NCBI GenBank assembly: GCA_017508315.1
Contig: JAFVZE010000079.1
Coordinates: forward strand, 1 to 20,443
Source: Kiritimatiellia bacterium
Lineage (GTDB): Bacteria; Verrucomicrobiota; Kiritimatiellia; RFP12; UBA1067
Direction: 5' to 3'
DNA: 20,443 nucleotides
Below the pieces are notes generated by a model. It saw only the letters and a program-made list of their open reading frames with translations, was not told the DNA's origin and did not search any database. A program made the translations under genes and the position numbers. This document shows, piece by piece, positions 11,336 to 19,232 of this stretch; positions within the stretch are counted from its first letter, which is position 1, and each line of letters begins with the position of its first letter.

Positions 11336-11968
11336 ATGATAAAAAGCGGCGAGAATCTTATCGACGGCGTGGCCGTGGAGGTCGTCCGCAAGCGTATCCG
11401 GCGGATAAACCTGCGCGTCGGCGATGACGGGCGGGTGCATCTGTCGGTTCCCGTGCGGTGGGCGACCTTGCGCGAGGGCGAGGAGTTTCTGCGCGCGAAA
11501 TGGGACTGGGTTCTGAAAGTGCGGGCGAAAACCGCCAGTTTGCGTCATGCAGCCGCAGAACCTGTTTCCGGAGCGGAAATCTCGTCCCTGTCCGCGCTCG
11601 TCGGGGAATTGACCGTGGCTTGGGCGCGTCGGCTCGGCGAAGACGGCGTCGGCTGGCGGTTGCGCCCGATGAAGACGCTCTGGGGGTCGTGCAATTTCCG
11701 CCGCCGCCGGATAACCTACAGTCATTCGCTTGCAGGGGTTCCGCGGGAACTGGTGGAATATGTCGTGGTGCATGAACTCACCCATCTGAAAGCCCACGAT
11801 CACGGAGCGGGGTTCAAGGCGCTTATGGACGAGCGCCTCCCTGAATGGCGGGAGCTGCGGAAAAATCTCGCCGTTTTCAGATGGGATCCCGCCGGGAGTC
11901 AGACGCCAAGCAGCTCTTTGGCGCGCGTCACGGCGTTTTCGTCGGGAGGCGGAACTCCGTTCAGCTGA
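11336..11968 (+). CDS. YgjP-like (DUF45, M48-related) metallopeptidase
   Basis: 210 residues. Predicted zinc metalloprotease of the YgjP/DUF45 family. HELTH at 146-150 plus His156 gives the HExxH-x5-H pattern, and WGSC with the following Arg-rich stretch is the usual upstream family motif (MKTLWGSCNF). There is no signal peptide or transmembrane segment. Physiological substrates of the family are not established. The gene starts 24 nt after glnN with a weak ribosome site (GGCGGA). The last 20 or so residues (from about SQTPSSS) are low-complexity and read antisense through the 3' end of pflA for 70 nt, so the natural stop may have been lost or this tail may be unconserved. Confidence 0.8.
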   Translation: MIKSGENLIDGVAVEVVRKRIRRINLRVGDDGRVHLSVPVRWATLREGEEFLRAKWDWVLKVRAKTASLRHAAAEPVSGAEISSLSALVGELTVAWARRLGEDGVGWRLRPMKTLWGSCNFRRRRITYSHSLAGVPRELVEYVVVHELTHLKAHDHGAGFKALMDERLPEWRELRKNLAVFRWDPAGSQTPSSSLARVTAFSSGGGTPFS

Positions 11969-12615
11969 TATTCAAGGCCGAGCGCGCGCCATTTCTCCGC
12001 GCCCATGTCGTGATACGGCAGAACCTCGACGCGCTCGACGTTGCCGAGCGAACGGATGAACTCTCCCGTTTTCGAGAGATCCTCTTCGCCGTCGGTAAGT
12101 CCGGGGACGAGCACGCGCCGGATCCAGACCGGAACGCCTTTCTCCGAGAGATAGCGCGCGCAGTCCAGAATCCGCGTGTTGTCCGCGCCGGTCACCTTGC
12201 GGTGAAGCTCGCGATTAAAAGCCTTCAAGTCCAGAAGCACGGTGTCGGTCGCGGCGAGGAGCCTTTCGATCCGTCTGTCGCCGCGGCGGAAGGGGCCGGC
12301 CGCCGTATCAAGGCAGGTCGTCACTCCTTCGGCGTGCGCAAGCTCGAAAAGTTCGGCGGCAAATCCCGCCTGCATCATCGGCTCGCCGCCGGAAAGAGTG
12401 ATTCCGCCTTTTTCGCCCCAGTAGTCGCGGTAGCGCAGAGCGCGGGAAAGCGCCTCTTCGGCCGTCGTCTCCGCCGCACAGGACGCATTCGCCCAGGTGT
12501 CGGGATTGTGGCAGTAGACGCAGCGCAAAGGGCAGCCGTGCATAAACACCACAAAGCGAACTCCGGGGCCGTCCGCCGCCCCGAACGATTCGAACGAATG
12601 TATTTTCCCGGTCAC
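11899..12615 (-). CDS. pflA: Pyruvate formate-lyase activating enzyme (radical SAM)
   Basis: 238 residues. Cytoplasmic radical SAM enzyme that abstracts hydrogen from the glycyl-radical glycine of PflB. The [4Fe-4S] motif CxxxCxxC is C28-C32-C35 in HGCPLRCVYC, followed by HNPDTW and the SAM motif SGGEP. The length matches E. coli PflA (about 246), and there is no ferredoxin-like insert of the kind seen in activases for choline or glycerol glycyl radical enzymes. The start is GTG at 12615-12613, which overlaps the pflB stop (GTGA, 4 nt), so translation is probably coupled. It shares 70 nt at its 3' end with the convergent YgjP-like gene. Confidence 0.93.
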   Translation of the reverse strand: MTGKIHSFESFGAADGPGVRFVVFMHGCPLRCVYCHNPDTWANASCAAETTAEEALSRALRYRDYWGEKGGITLSGGEPMMQAGFAAELFELAHAEGVTTCLDTAAGPFRRGDRRIERLLAATDTVLLDLKAFNRELHRKVTGADNTRILDCARYLSEKGVPVWIRRVLVPGLTDGEEDLSKTGEFIRSLGNVERVEVLPYHDMGAEKWRALGLEYQLNGVPPPDENAVTRAKELLGV

Positions 12616-14867
12616 AGACTCTTGTGGCAGGTGCGCCTGATAACGTCAAGCTGCTGTTCGCGGGTAAGATCGATGAACTTCACCGCGTAACCGCTTACGC
12701 GGATCGTGAAATTGGCGTATTCCGGTTTCTCCGGGTGTTCCATCGCGTCAATGAGTTTTTCGGTTCCGAACACGTTGACGTTGAGGTGGTGCGCGCCGCG
12801 CGAGAAGTAGCCGTCCATCACCGAAACAAGCGTGGCGACGCGGGTTTCCGGATCGTTCCCGAGCGCTGAAGGGTGGATGGTCTGCGTGTTGGAAATGCCG
12901 TCGAGGGCGTATTCGTAAGGGAGTTTCGCGACTGAATTGAGCGATGCGAGAAGCCCGCTCGACTCCGCGCCGTACGCCGGGTTCGCGCCGGGAGCGAGCG
13001 GCTCGCCCGCTTTGCGGCCGTCGGGCATGGAGCCTGTCGCTTTGCCGTATACGACGTTGGAGGTGATGGTGAGAATCGAGGTCGTCGGCGTCGCGTTGCG
13101 GTAGGTGTGGTGGCTTTTCACCTTGCGCATGAATTCCGTAAGCAGCCATTCCCCGATCGCGTCGGCGCGGTCGTCGTCGTTGCCGTAACGCGGGAAGTCG
13201 CCCTCGGTTTCGTAGCCGACGGCAAGTCCCGTCTCGTCGCGCACGACGCGCACTTTCGCGTATCTGATCGCCGAAAGCGAGTCGACCGCGTGGGAGAAAC
13301 CTGCGATGCCGGTGGCGAACGAACGCTTGACGTCGGTATCGATAAGCGCCATCTGCGAGGCTTCGTAGTTGTAGCGGTCGTGCATGAAGTGGATGATGTT
13401 GAGCGTATGCACGTAAAGCCCGGCGAGCCAGTCCATCATCCGCTCGTAGGCGTGAAGCACCTCGCCGTATTCGAGTACGTCGCCGGTAACGGGGCGGAAT
13501 TCCGGACCTACCTGCACACGGGTAACTTCGTCGACACCGCCGTTGATCGCGTAGAGAAGACACTTGGCGAGGTTCGCTCTCGCTCCGAAGAACTGCATCT
13601 CCTTGCCGGTCTGGGTCGCCGAAACGCAGCAGCAGATGGCATAGTCGTCGCTCCAGACGCGGCGCATCACCTCGTCGTTTTCGTACTGGACGCTGCTCGA
13701 ATCGATGGAGACTTTGGCCGCGTAATCCTTGAACGCCTTGGGCAGGCGCGGCGAATAAAGAACGGTCAGATTCGGCTCCGGCGACGGCCCCATCGTCTCC
13801 AGAGTGTGCAGGATGCGGTAATCGGTCTTCGTCACCATGCTCCGCCCGTCGCCGCACATGCCGGCGAGATTGATCGTCGCCCATACGGGATCGCCGCTGA
13901 AAAGTTCGTTGTAGCCCGGAACGCGGGCGAACTTCACCATGCGGAATTTCATCACGAGATGGTCGATGAGCTCCTGCGCGAGGGTTTCATCGAGAATTCC
14001 GCGCTTGAGATCGCGTTCGATGTAGATGTCGAGAAAGGTCGAGATGCGGCCGATCGACATCGCCGCTCCGTTCTGCGTCTTGATGGCGGCGAGATAACCG
14101 AAGTATGTCCACTGCACCGCTTCGCGGGCGTTCGCCGCCGGGCGGGAAATGTCGTAGCCGTAGGAGGCGGCCATTTCCTTCATCGCCTTGAGCGCGCGGA
14201 TCTGCGCGGACACCTCCTCGCGGCCGCGGATGACGTCTTCCGGCATGGAACCGGCGCCCACCATCGGCATATCGTGTTCCTTGGCGGCGATCAGGCGGTC
14301 GATGCCGTAAAGCGCCACGCGGCGGTAGTCGCCGACGATGCGCCCGCGGCCGTAGGAATCGGGAAGGCCGGTTATGATTTTGTTCTTGCGCGCGATGCGC
14401 ATTTCGGGAGTGTAGGCGTCGAAGACTCCCTGGTTGTGCGTTTTGTGGTATTCGGTGAAAATCCGGTGGAGTTCCGGATTCGGCGCATATCCGTAGGTGC
14501 GCAACGCTTCCTCGGCCATCTTTATGCCGCCGTAGGGCATGAATGCGCGTTTGAGGGGCTTGTCGGTCTGGAGGCCGACGATCTTTTCCAGATCCTTGTC
14601 GAGATAGCCGGGCCCGTGCGAGGTGATGGAAGAGACGATGTCGGTGTCCATGTCCAGCACGCCGCCCTTGGCGCGTTCCTCGTGCTGGAGTTTCTGGAGC
14701 TTTTTCCAGAGCGCATCGGTATCTTTCGTGGCGTCGGCGAGAAATTCCGGACCGCTTTCGTAAGGCGTGTAGTTAAGGCGAACGAAAACCGCCGTGTCGA
14801 TGTCTTTTTGCCACTGTCCGCCGGTGAAACCGTCCCATGCCGGTTCGTTGATCTGTTCTAAATTCAT
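12612..14867 (-). CDS. pflB: Formate C-acetyltransferase (pyruvate formate-lyase)
   Basis: 751 residues, close to E. coli PflB (760). Cleaves pyruvate with CoA to acetyl-CoA and formate without oxygen, using a glycyl radical. The radical site is Gly726 in RVSGYAV. The active-site Cys pair is Cys413-Cys414 within AICCCVS, with an extra Cys412 in place of the usual Ala. QMQFFGARANLAK-like and YAINGG motifs follow and match true PFL rather than diol dehydratase relatives. I start at ATG 14867 with AAGG about 8 nt upstream. A longer reading to 14993 is rejected because its first codon abuts the -10 box at 14994-14999. The predicted leader is about 120 nt. Forms a two-gene operon with pflA. Confidence 0.95.
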   Translation of the reverse strand: MNLEQINEPAWDGFTGGQWQKDIDTAVFVRLNYTPYESGPEFLADATKDTDALWKKLQKLQHEERAKGGVLDMDTDIVSSITSHGPGYLDKDLEKIVGLQTDKPLKRAFMPYGGIKMAEEALRTYGYAPNPELHRIFTEYHKTHNQGVFDAYTPEMRIARKNKIITGLPDSYGRGRIVGDYRRVALYGIDRLIAAKEHDMPMVGAGSMPEDVIRGREEVSAQIRALKAMKEMAASYGYDISRPAANAREAVQWTYFGYLAAIKTQNGAAMSIGRISTFLDIYIERDLKRGILDETLAQELIDHLVMKFRMVKFARVPGYNELFSGDPVWATINLAGMCGDGRSMVTKTDYRILHTLETMGPSPEPNLTVLYSPRLPKAFKDYAAKVSIDSSSVQYENDEVMRRVWSDDYAICCCVSATQTGKEMQFFGARANLAKCLLYAINGGVDEVTRVQVGPEFRPVTGDVLEYGEVLHAYERMMDWLAGLYVHTLNIIHFMHDRYNYEASQMALIDTDVKRSFATGIAGFSHAVDSLSAIRYAKVRVVRDETGLAVGYETEGDFPRYGNDDDRADAIGEWLLTEFMRKVKSHHTYRNATPTTSILTITSNVVYGKATGSMPDGRKAGEPLAPGANPAYGAESSGLLASLNSVAKLPYEYALDGISNTQTIHPSALGNDPETRVATLVSVMDGYFSRGAHHLNVNVFGTEKLIDAMEHPEKPEYANFTIRVSGYAVKFIDLTREQQLDVIRRTCHKSL

Positions 14868-14987
14868 AATAAACAACCTTATTTTTTGAATAAAGCCCAG
14901 ACGAACGACAAAATCGGATTTTTCCGAGGGCGGTCCACGTGGTAAACTCCACTCCAGGCACGCGCCTGTCATCGTCAGTCCCGCTTG
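14868..14987 (-). promoter_or_regulatory. Long leader of pflB with two small hairpins
   Basis: If transcription starts about 7 nt past the -10 box (near 14987), the pflB mRNA has about 120 nt of leader. It holds a perfect 5-bp hairpin with an ACGC/GCGT loop (14955-14968), an 8-bp palindrome CCACGTGG (14935-14942), and a 5-bp hairpin with four A in the loop followed by TTTT on the mRNA strand (14910-14927). The last looks like a weak terminator or attenuator. No FNR-type site (TTGAT-N4-ATCAA) is visible. A regulatory role is inference. Confidence 0.35.
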
Positions 14988-14993
14988 GCGCAT

Positions 14994-15002
14994 ATTATAC
15001 CA
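14994..15002 (-). promoter_or_regulatory. Extended -10 promoter of pflB
   Basis: On the minus strand the sequence reads TGGTATAAT, an exact extended -10, with no strong -35 upstream. It mirrors the M18 promoter 30 nt away, so the two divergent promoters share one upstream region. Confidence 0.7.
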
Positions 15003-15032
15003 TTTTTTGAATCGCCATCAGATCGCATTTTT

Positions 15033-15041
15033 TGGTATAAT
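15033..15041 (+). promoter_or_regulatory. Extended -10 promoter of the M18 aminopeptidase and Tat cassette
   Basis: TGGTATAAT at 15033-15041 is preceded by a T-run and has no good -35. The predicted start of transcription, 15048 plus or minus 1, coincides with the A of the ATG at 15049, so the transcript would be leaderless. Confidence 0.7.
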
Positions 15042-15048
15042 TCCGGCT

Positions 15049-16383
15049 ATGAAAATGAAGTATCTTTCGCAGAGCGAATATATCGGAAAATACATGGACT
15101 ACCTCGGTTTCGCAAAAACCGAGCGTCGCAGTTACGCCGAGAGCGTCCGCCTGCTCGAGGCCGAAGGTTTCAAAGAGATATCGAAATTCAAAACCTTGAA
15201 GCCAGGCGACAAAGTCTACCGCGGATACGGGGAGCGCACGATCATGGCGGCGGTCATCGGCAAAGAAAAAATTTCCGAATCCGGGCTCAAGATCGTCGGC
15301 GGCCACACCGACGCGCCGCGGCTCGACCTCAAGCCGAAACCGGTCTACGAAAAGGGCGGATGCGTCTATTTCGACTGCCACATCTACGGCGGCATCAAGA
15401 AATACCAGTGGCTCACGCTGCCGCTCGCTCTCTACGGAACAGTCGTGCGCAAGGACGGCTCCAGGGTCGAGGTCGCCGTCGGCGACGGCAAAGACGATCC
15501 CGTATTCATGATTTCCGACCTTCTTCCGCATCTTGGCCGCGATCTTGAAAAGAAGCCGATGGCGGAGTTTTTCCCCGCCGAAGATCTCGACGTCGTCTGC
15601 TGGACCACGGGCGAAGAGAAGAAGGAGCGTCAGGCGTTCGTCGATTTCCTCAAAAAGAAATACAAAGTCGAGGAAGACGATCTTCTGTCGGCGGAGCTTG
15701 AAATCGTTCCGGCCGGGATGCCGCGCTTCGTAGGCTTCGACAAGTCGCTCATCGCCGGCTACGGCCACGACGACCGCGTCTGCTCGTTCGCGGGGCTTCA
15801 GGCGCTTCTCGACGCTTCCGGCGGGACGCCGCGCCGCACCGCGTCCATTCTGATGTGCGACAAGGAGGAGATCGGCTCGATGGGCAATACCGGAATGCAG
15901 AGCTCGTTCTTCGAGAATACCGTCGCCGAGATGATCGAACGTCAGGAGAAGAACGCCCGCGACATTATGGTCCGGCGCGCGCTCGAAAAAAGTTCGATGC
16001 TTTCGGCGGATGTCACCGCGATCGCCGATCCGCATTTCCCCGACGTCGACTCGACCGGCAATTCCGCGAAGTTCCACAAGGGGCCGTGCGCGTCGAAGTA
16101 CACCGGCGGCACGTCCAAGGGCGGAGCGAGCGACTGTTCGCCGGAATTCGTCGCCGAGATCCGCAAGATCATGGACGAGGGCGGCGTCACCTGGCAGATG
16201 GCCGAACTCGGCAGGATGGAGAAGGGCGGCGGCGGCACGATTTCGCAGTACATGGCGCGTTTCGGCATGGACGTTCTCGACATGGGAACGGGGCTTTGGA
16301 ACATGCACGCGCCGTGGGAGCTCGCCAGCGTCGTCGACTGCTACGAAACGTACAAGGCCTACAGCGCGTACTTGAGAAGCTGA
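15049..16383 (+). CDS. M18 family zinc aminopeptidase
   Basis: 444 residues. Cytoplasmic binuclear zinc aminopeptidase that removes N-terminal, often acidic, residues from peptides. By eye the metal ligands of aspartyl aminopeptidase are all present: His86 in GGHTDAPRLDLKP, Asp241 in GHDDR, Glu273-Glu274 in DKEEIGSMGN, Asp321 in SADVTAIADPH, and His420 in NMHAPWE. The length fits bacterial M18 enzymes. The first ATG (15049) lies only 8 nt after the -10 box, so there is no room for a ribosome site; a second in-frame ATG is at 15055. An upstream TTG at 15007 is rejected because the promoter lies between it and the conserved N-terminus. The 41-nt gap to the next gene has a ribosome site but no terminator, so it is probably cotranscribed with the exported sugar genes, to which it has no obvious link. 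Confidence 0.9.
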   Translation: MKMKYLSQSEYIGKYMDYLGFAKTERRSYAESVRLLEAEGFKEISKFKTLKPGDKVYRGYGERTIMAAVIGKEKISESGLKIVGGHTDAPRLDLKPKPVYEKGGCVYFDCHIYGGIKKYQWLTLPLALYGTVVRKDGSRVEVAVGDGKDDPVFMISDLLPHLGRDLEKKPMAEFFPAEDLDVVCWTTGEEKKERQAFVDFLKKKYKVEEDDLLSAELEIVPAGMPRFVGFDKSLIAGYGHDDRVCSFAGLQALLDASGGTPRRTASILMCDKEEIGSMGNTGMQSSFFENTVAEMIERQEKNARDIMVRRALEKSSMLSADVTAIADPHFPDVDSTGNSAKFHKGPCASKYTGGTSKGGASDCSPEFVAEIRKIMDEGGVTWQMAELGRMEKGGGGTISQYMARFGMDVLDMGTGLWNMHAPWELASVVDCYETYKAYSAYLRS

Positions 16384-16424
16384 TTTCAATACAAGACAAA
16401 CATACACCTAAGGAGATAAAAAAG

Positions 16425-17972
16425 ATGAACATCAACCGCAGAGGTTTTCTTTTGGGTTCCGCCGCGGCGACGACGCTCGCCGGTTGCGCAACCGGCAAGA
16501 TGGGGCTTCGTGAGCTCAAGCCGGGCGAGAAGCGCCGCGCCGCCATGATCGGCTACGGCATCCAGATGCGCACGGCGCTCATTCCGCAGTTTCTTGGGCA
16601 GGGCGCGGGCGGCAACGCCAAGAAGGTGCGCGACATGGTCGAGATCGTCGCGGTGTGCGACTGCGACAAGGTCCGCGCCGCCGCGGGCGCCGAGCATGTC
16701 AACAAGGCTTACGGAACGAACAGCTGCAAGGCCGTCGCCGACTTCCGCGAGATCCTCAAGGATCCCTCGATCGACATGGTCTGCATCGGCACGCCCGACC
16801 ACTGGCACGCCTACATGAGCGTCGAGGCGATGAAGCACGGCAAGGACGTCTACTGCGAAAAGCCGCTCGCTTTCAGCGTCGAGGAGGCGCAGAAGATAAT
16901 CGCCGCCCAGAAGAAGTACGACCGCGTTTTCCAGGTCGGCTCCATGCAGCGCAGCTGGTCGAAGCTTTCCGAGTTCTGGGTCGCCTGCATGATCGTGCGC
17001 AACGGCGGCATCGGCGAGGTGAAGTACGTCGACGCCAACTTCGGCATCGGCGGCAAGAAGCTCGGCGGTCCTTCTCACCCGATCCGCTTCTTCGACAAGC
17101 CTGAGAACGCCGCCAAGGAAGGCGCGCCGAACCCGGACTGCGACTGGAACATGTGGCTCGGACCGGCCAAGTGGCGTCCGTACTCCGACCAGCTCGCTCC
17201 TCGCGGCGTCAACAAGTTCTATCCGATGTTCTGGCGCTTCGACGACGATATCGGCACGGGCTACAACGGCGACTGGGGCGCCCACCACCTCGACATCGCG
17301 CAGTGGGGTCTCGATATGGACCGCAGCGGCCCGTACAAGATCATCCGCTCCGACGAGCCGCATTCGACAGACCTCTTCCACGGCGGCCGCCGCCAGTACG
17401 GCATGAAGATGCTCTTCAGGAAGCCCTACGGCGACGTCGAGCTCTACCACGGTCCTTTCGGCGTCTGGGGTACGGTCTTCTACGGCACCGACGGCATCGT
17501 CGCGGTCAACCGCGGCAAGATCGCGGTCTGGAAGGGCACGGGTCTCGTCAAGCCCGATTCGCGCGTGCGCAAGGCGCTGCAGGACGCGACATTCATGAAG
17601 GACAAGATCGTCGCCGAGTCCGTCGGCAAGGACTACGGCACCGACGCTACCGTCAAGACCGACAACCGTCTTACCGCGACGCTCAAGAAACTCATGGCGA
17701 CCTTCAAACTTGAAGAGGCGAAGACCCAGCTCTACCGCACTCCGAACCAGGTTTTGAACTTCGTCGAGTGCGTGGAAACGCGCAAGCTTCCCGTCTCCGA
17801 CGCCGAGACCGGCGCGCGCAGCGGCGTTCTCTGCATCCTCTGCAACATGTCCTACCAGTACGACACCGGCTTCGAGTGGGACGGCGAGAAGATGGAGATC
17901 AAAGGCTGCAACTGCAAGGGGCTTTCGTTCAAGCGCGAAGTGTACCGCAACGGCTGGGACATCGTCGTCTGA
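16425..17972 (+). CDS. Tat-exported Gfo/Idh/MocA family oxidoreductase (predicted lipoprotein)
   Basis: 515 residues. The leader has twin arginines R5-R6 (INRRGFLLG), an Ala-rich segment and a lipobox LAGC with Cys21, so export by Tat and lipid anchoring are predicted. The N-terminal Rossmann domain has IGYGIQM at 42-48 (third Gly of GxGxxG replaced by Met), and EKP at 145-147 in DVYCEKPLAF is the family hallmark. WGAHHLDIAQW, with His287, His288 and Asp290, is in the catalytic region of the C-terminal domain. Family members oxidise or reduce sugars and cyclitols with NAD(P); exported ones such as Zymomonas glucose-fructose oxidoreductase keep the cofactor tightly bound. AAGGAG at 16410-16415 supports the ATG. 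It is followed 21 nt later by an isomerase-like gene. The substrate is unknown. Confidence 0.88.
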   Translation: MNINRRGFLLGSAAATTLAGCATGKMGLRELKPGEKRRAAMIGYGIQMRTALIPQFLGQGAGGNAKKVRDMVEIVAVCDCDKVRAAAGAEHVNKAYGTNSCKAVADFREILKDPSIDMVCIGTPDHWHAYMSVEAMKHGKDVYCEKPLAFSVEEAQKIIAAQKKYDRVFQVGSMQRSWSKLSEFWVACMIVRNGGIGEVKYVDANFGIGGKKLGGPSHPIRFFDKPENAAKEGAPNPDCDWNMWLGPAKWRPYSDQLAPRGVNKFYPMFWRFDDDIGTGYNGDWGAHHLDIAQWGLDMDRSGPYKIIRSDEPHSTDLFHGGRRQYGMKMLFRKPYGDVELYHGPFGVWGTVFYGTDGIVAVNRGKIAVWKGTGLVKPDSRVRKALQDATFMKDKIVAESVGKDYGTDATVKTDNRLTATLKKLMATFKLEEAKTQLYRTPNQVLNFVECVETRKLPVSDAETGARSGVLCILCNMSYQYDTGFEWDGEKMEIKGCNCKGLSFKREVYRNGWDIVV

Positions 17973-17993
17973 CGGAATCTCAAGGAGTTCGCG

Positions 17994-19232
17994 ATGAATT
18001 CTTCAAGAAGAGATTTCTTCAAAGCCGCCGCGGCGATCGCCGCGGTCGGCGCGATCTCGCCGAAAGCAGCCGAGGCCCGCGGCGAAAAGCCGATGAACAA
18101 CCCGATCTGGCTTATGACGAGCGCGTTTCCCGGCGACAGAGACTTCGAGTCGGTCGTCAATCGCGCCAAGAGCGTCGGGGCGCAGGGTTTGGAAGTCTGC
18201 GTGTTCCGCCGCGGCAGCGACCGCAAGGATCATGTGGCCACGCACCTCGATTACGAGAACTTCGATCTCGAAGCGGCGAAGAAGGTTATAGAAATCTGCA
18301 ACCGCGAGGGTGTCCGCATTTCGGTGGGGTCCTACGACAACCTGATCGGCGGCGCGCCGGCGAATCAGATCGAAAACCAGAACCACATCCTCAAGCTCAT
18401 CCGCATCGCCGCGCTTCTGGGCGGTGACGCGAACGATGTCGTCTGCGGAACGTTCGTCGGTTACGACCACGTCATCGGACGTACCGACGGCGGGTTCGAG
18501 AAGAACCTCATGAAGTACAAAGAGGTCTTCACGCCGATCGTCAAATACGCCGAGTCGCTCGGAGTCACCGTCTGCTACGAAAACTGCCCGATGGAAGGCT
18601 GGCAGAGCGTAACCGCTCCTGACTGCTACAACAATCTGCCCGGATGCCTGGCGGCGAGAAAGCTCATGTATGCGCTCATTCCGTCGAAAGCCCACGCCGA
18701 GACGTACGACCCTTCGCACGACATCTGGCAGCACATCGATCCGACGGAAGTCATCAACGCGATGGACTTCAGGCGCCTCAGGCGCGTCCACATCAAGGGT
18801 ACGCGCAATTTCGCCAACGATCCGCGCGCGATCCACTGGGGAAGACTTTTCCCGGATCAGTCGGTCAATGCCGAACTTGCGGCGAAGGCCGGAGTTCCGG
18901 TGCCGACGAGCGAGTGGGACCGTCTCAACTACGAGCCGCGGCTTCCCGGTTTCGGCGGCAGCGATTCGCTCGACTGGGCGCGCTTCCTCGAAAATCTCAT
19001 GGCCAAGGGGTACCGTTATCCGTTCGTCATCGAGAACGAAGGCTGCAATTCCTCGCACACCGGCAATATGGGCGCGACGATGCAGGGCTTCAGGGCGACG
19101 ATTCTCAACACCGCGCCGGTCGTGTGGCCGCTCGGCTCCAACGGCTACGAATTCGACAAGAGGTCGCTCAAGCCGATGGCGTTGACCTTGAACAGAAACA
19201 TACCAGTAAAAACAATGAAGGACCTAACCTGA
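17994..19232 (+). CDS. Tat-exported sugar phosphate isomerase/epimerase-like TIM-barrel protein
   Basis: 412 residues. A classic Tat leader SRRDFFK (R5-R6) with an Ala-rich core and a likely signal peptidase site after AEA (residues 26-28) predicts a soluble exported protein. The body fits the xylose isomerase-like / AP endonuclease 2 TIM-barrel family. Candidate metal ligands are Glu67 (GLEVCVF), Glu196 (VCYENCPMEGW), His266 (RVHIKGT) and Glu347 (FVIENEG), positions chosen by eye. Proteins of this fold isomerise, epimerise or, in 3-keto-glycoside pathways, cleave sugars. AAGGAG at 17982-17987 is 6 nt before the ATG. The stop shares one base with the next start (TGATG), so the two isomerase-like genes are probably coupled. 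Despite the family name, the substrate need not be phosphorylated outside the cytoplasm. Confidence 0.85.
   Translation: MNSSRRDFFKAAAAIAAVGAISPKAAEARGEKPMNNPIWLMTSAFPGDRDFESVVNRAKSVGAQGLEVCVFRRGSDRKDHVATHLDYENFDLEAAKKVIEICNREGVRISVGSYDNLIGGAPANQIENQNHILKLIRIAALLGGDANDVVCGTFVGYDHVIGRTDGGFEKNLMKYKEVFTPIVKYAESLGVTVCYENCPMEGWQSVTAPDCYNNLPGCLAARKLMYALIPSKAHAETYDPSHDIWQHIDPTEVINAMDFRRLRRVHIKGTRNFANDPRAIHWGRLFPDQSVNAELAAKAGVPVPTSEWDRLNYEPRLPGFGGSDSLDWARFLENLMAKGYRYPFVIENEGCNSSHTGNMGATMQGFRATILNTAPVVWPLGSNGYEFDKRSLKPMALTLNRNIPVKTMKDLT

Noticed and set aside
13107..14861. 584-residue plus-strand open frame opposite pflB
   Set aside because: It is an antisense shadow; pflB has all catalytic motifs on the minus strand.
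14868..14993. 42-residue N-terminal extension of PflB
   Set aside because: Its start abuts the -10 box at 14994-14999, so it could not be on the mRNA with a ribosome site. Conserved PFL sequence begins at the ATG at 14867 with AAGG upstream.
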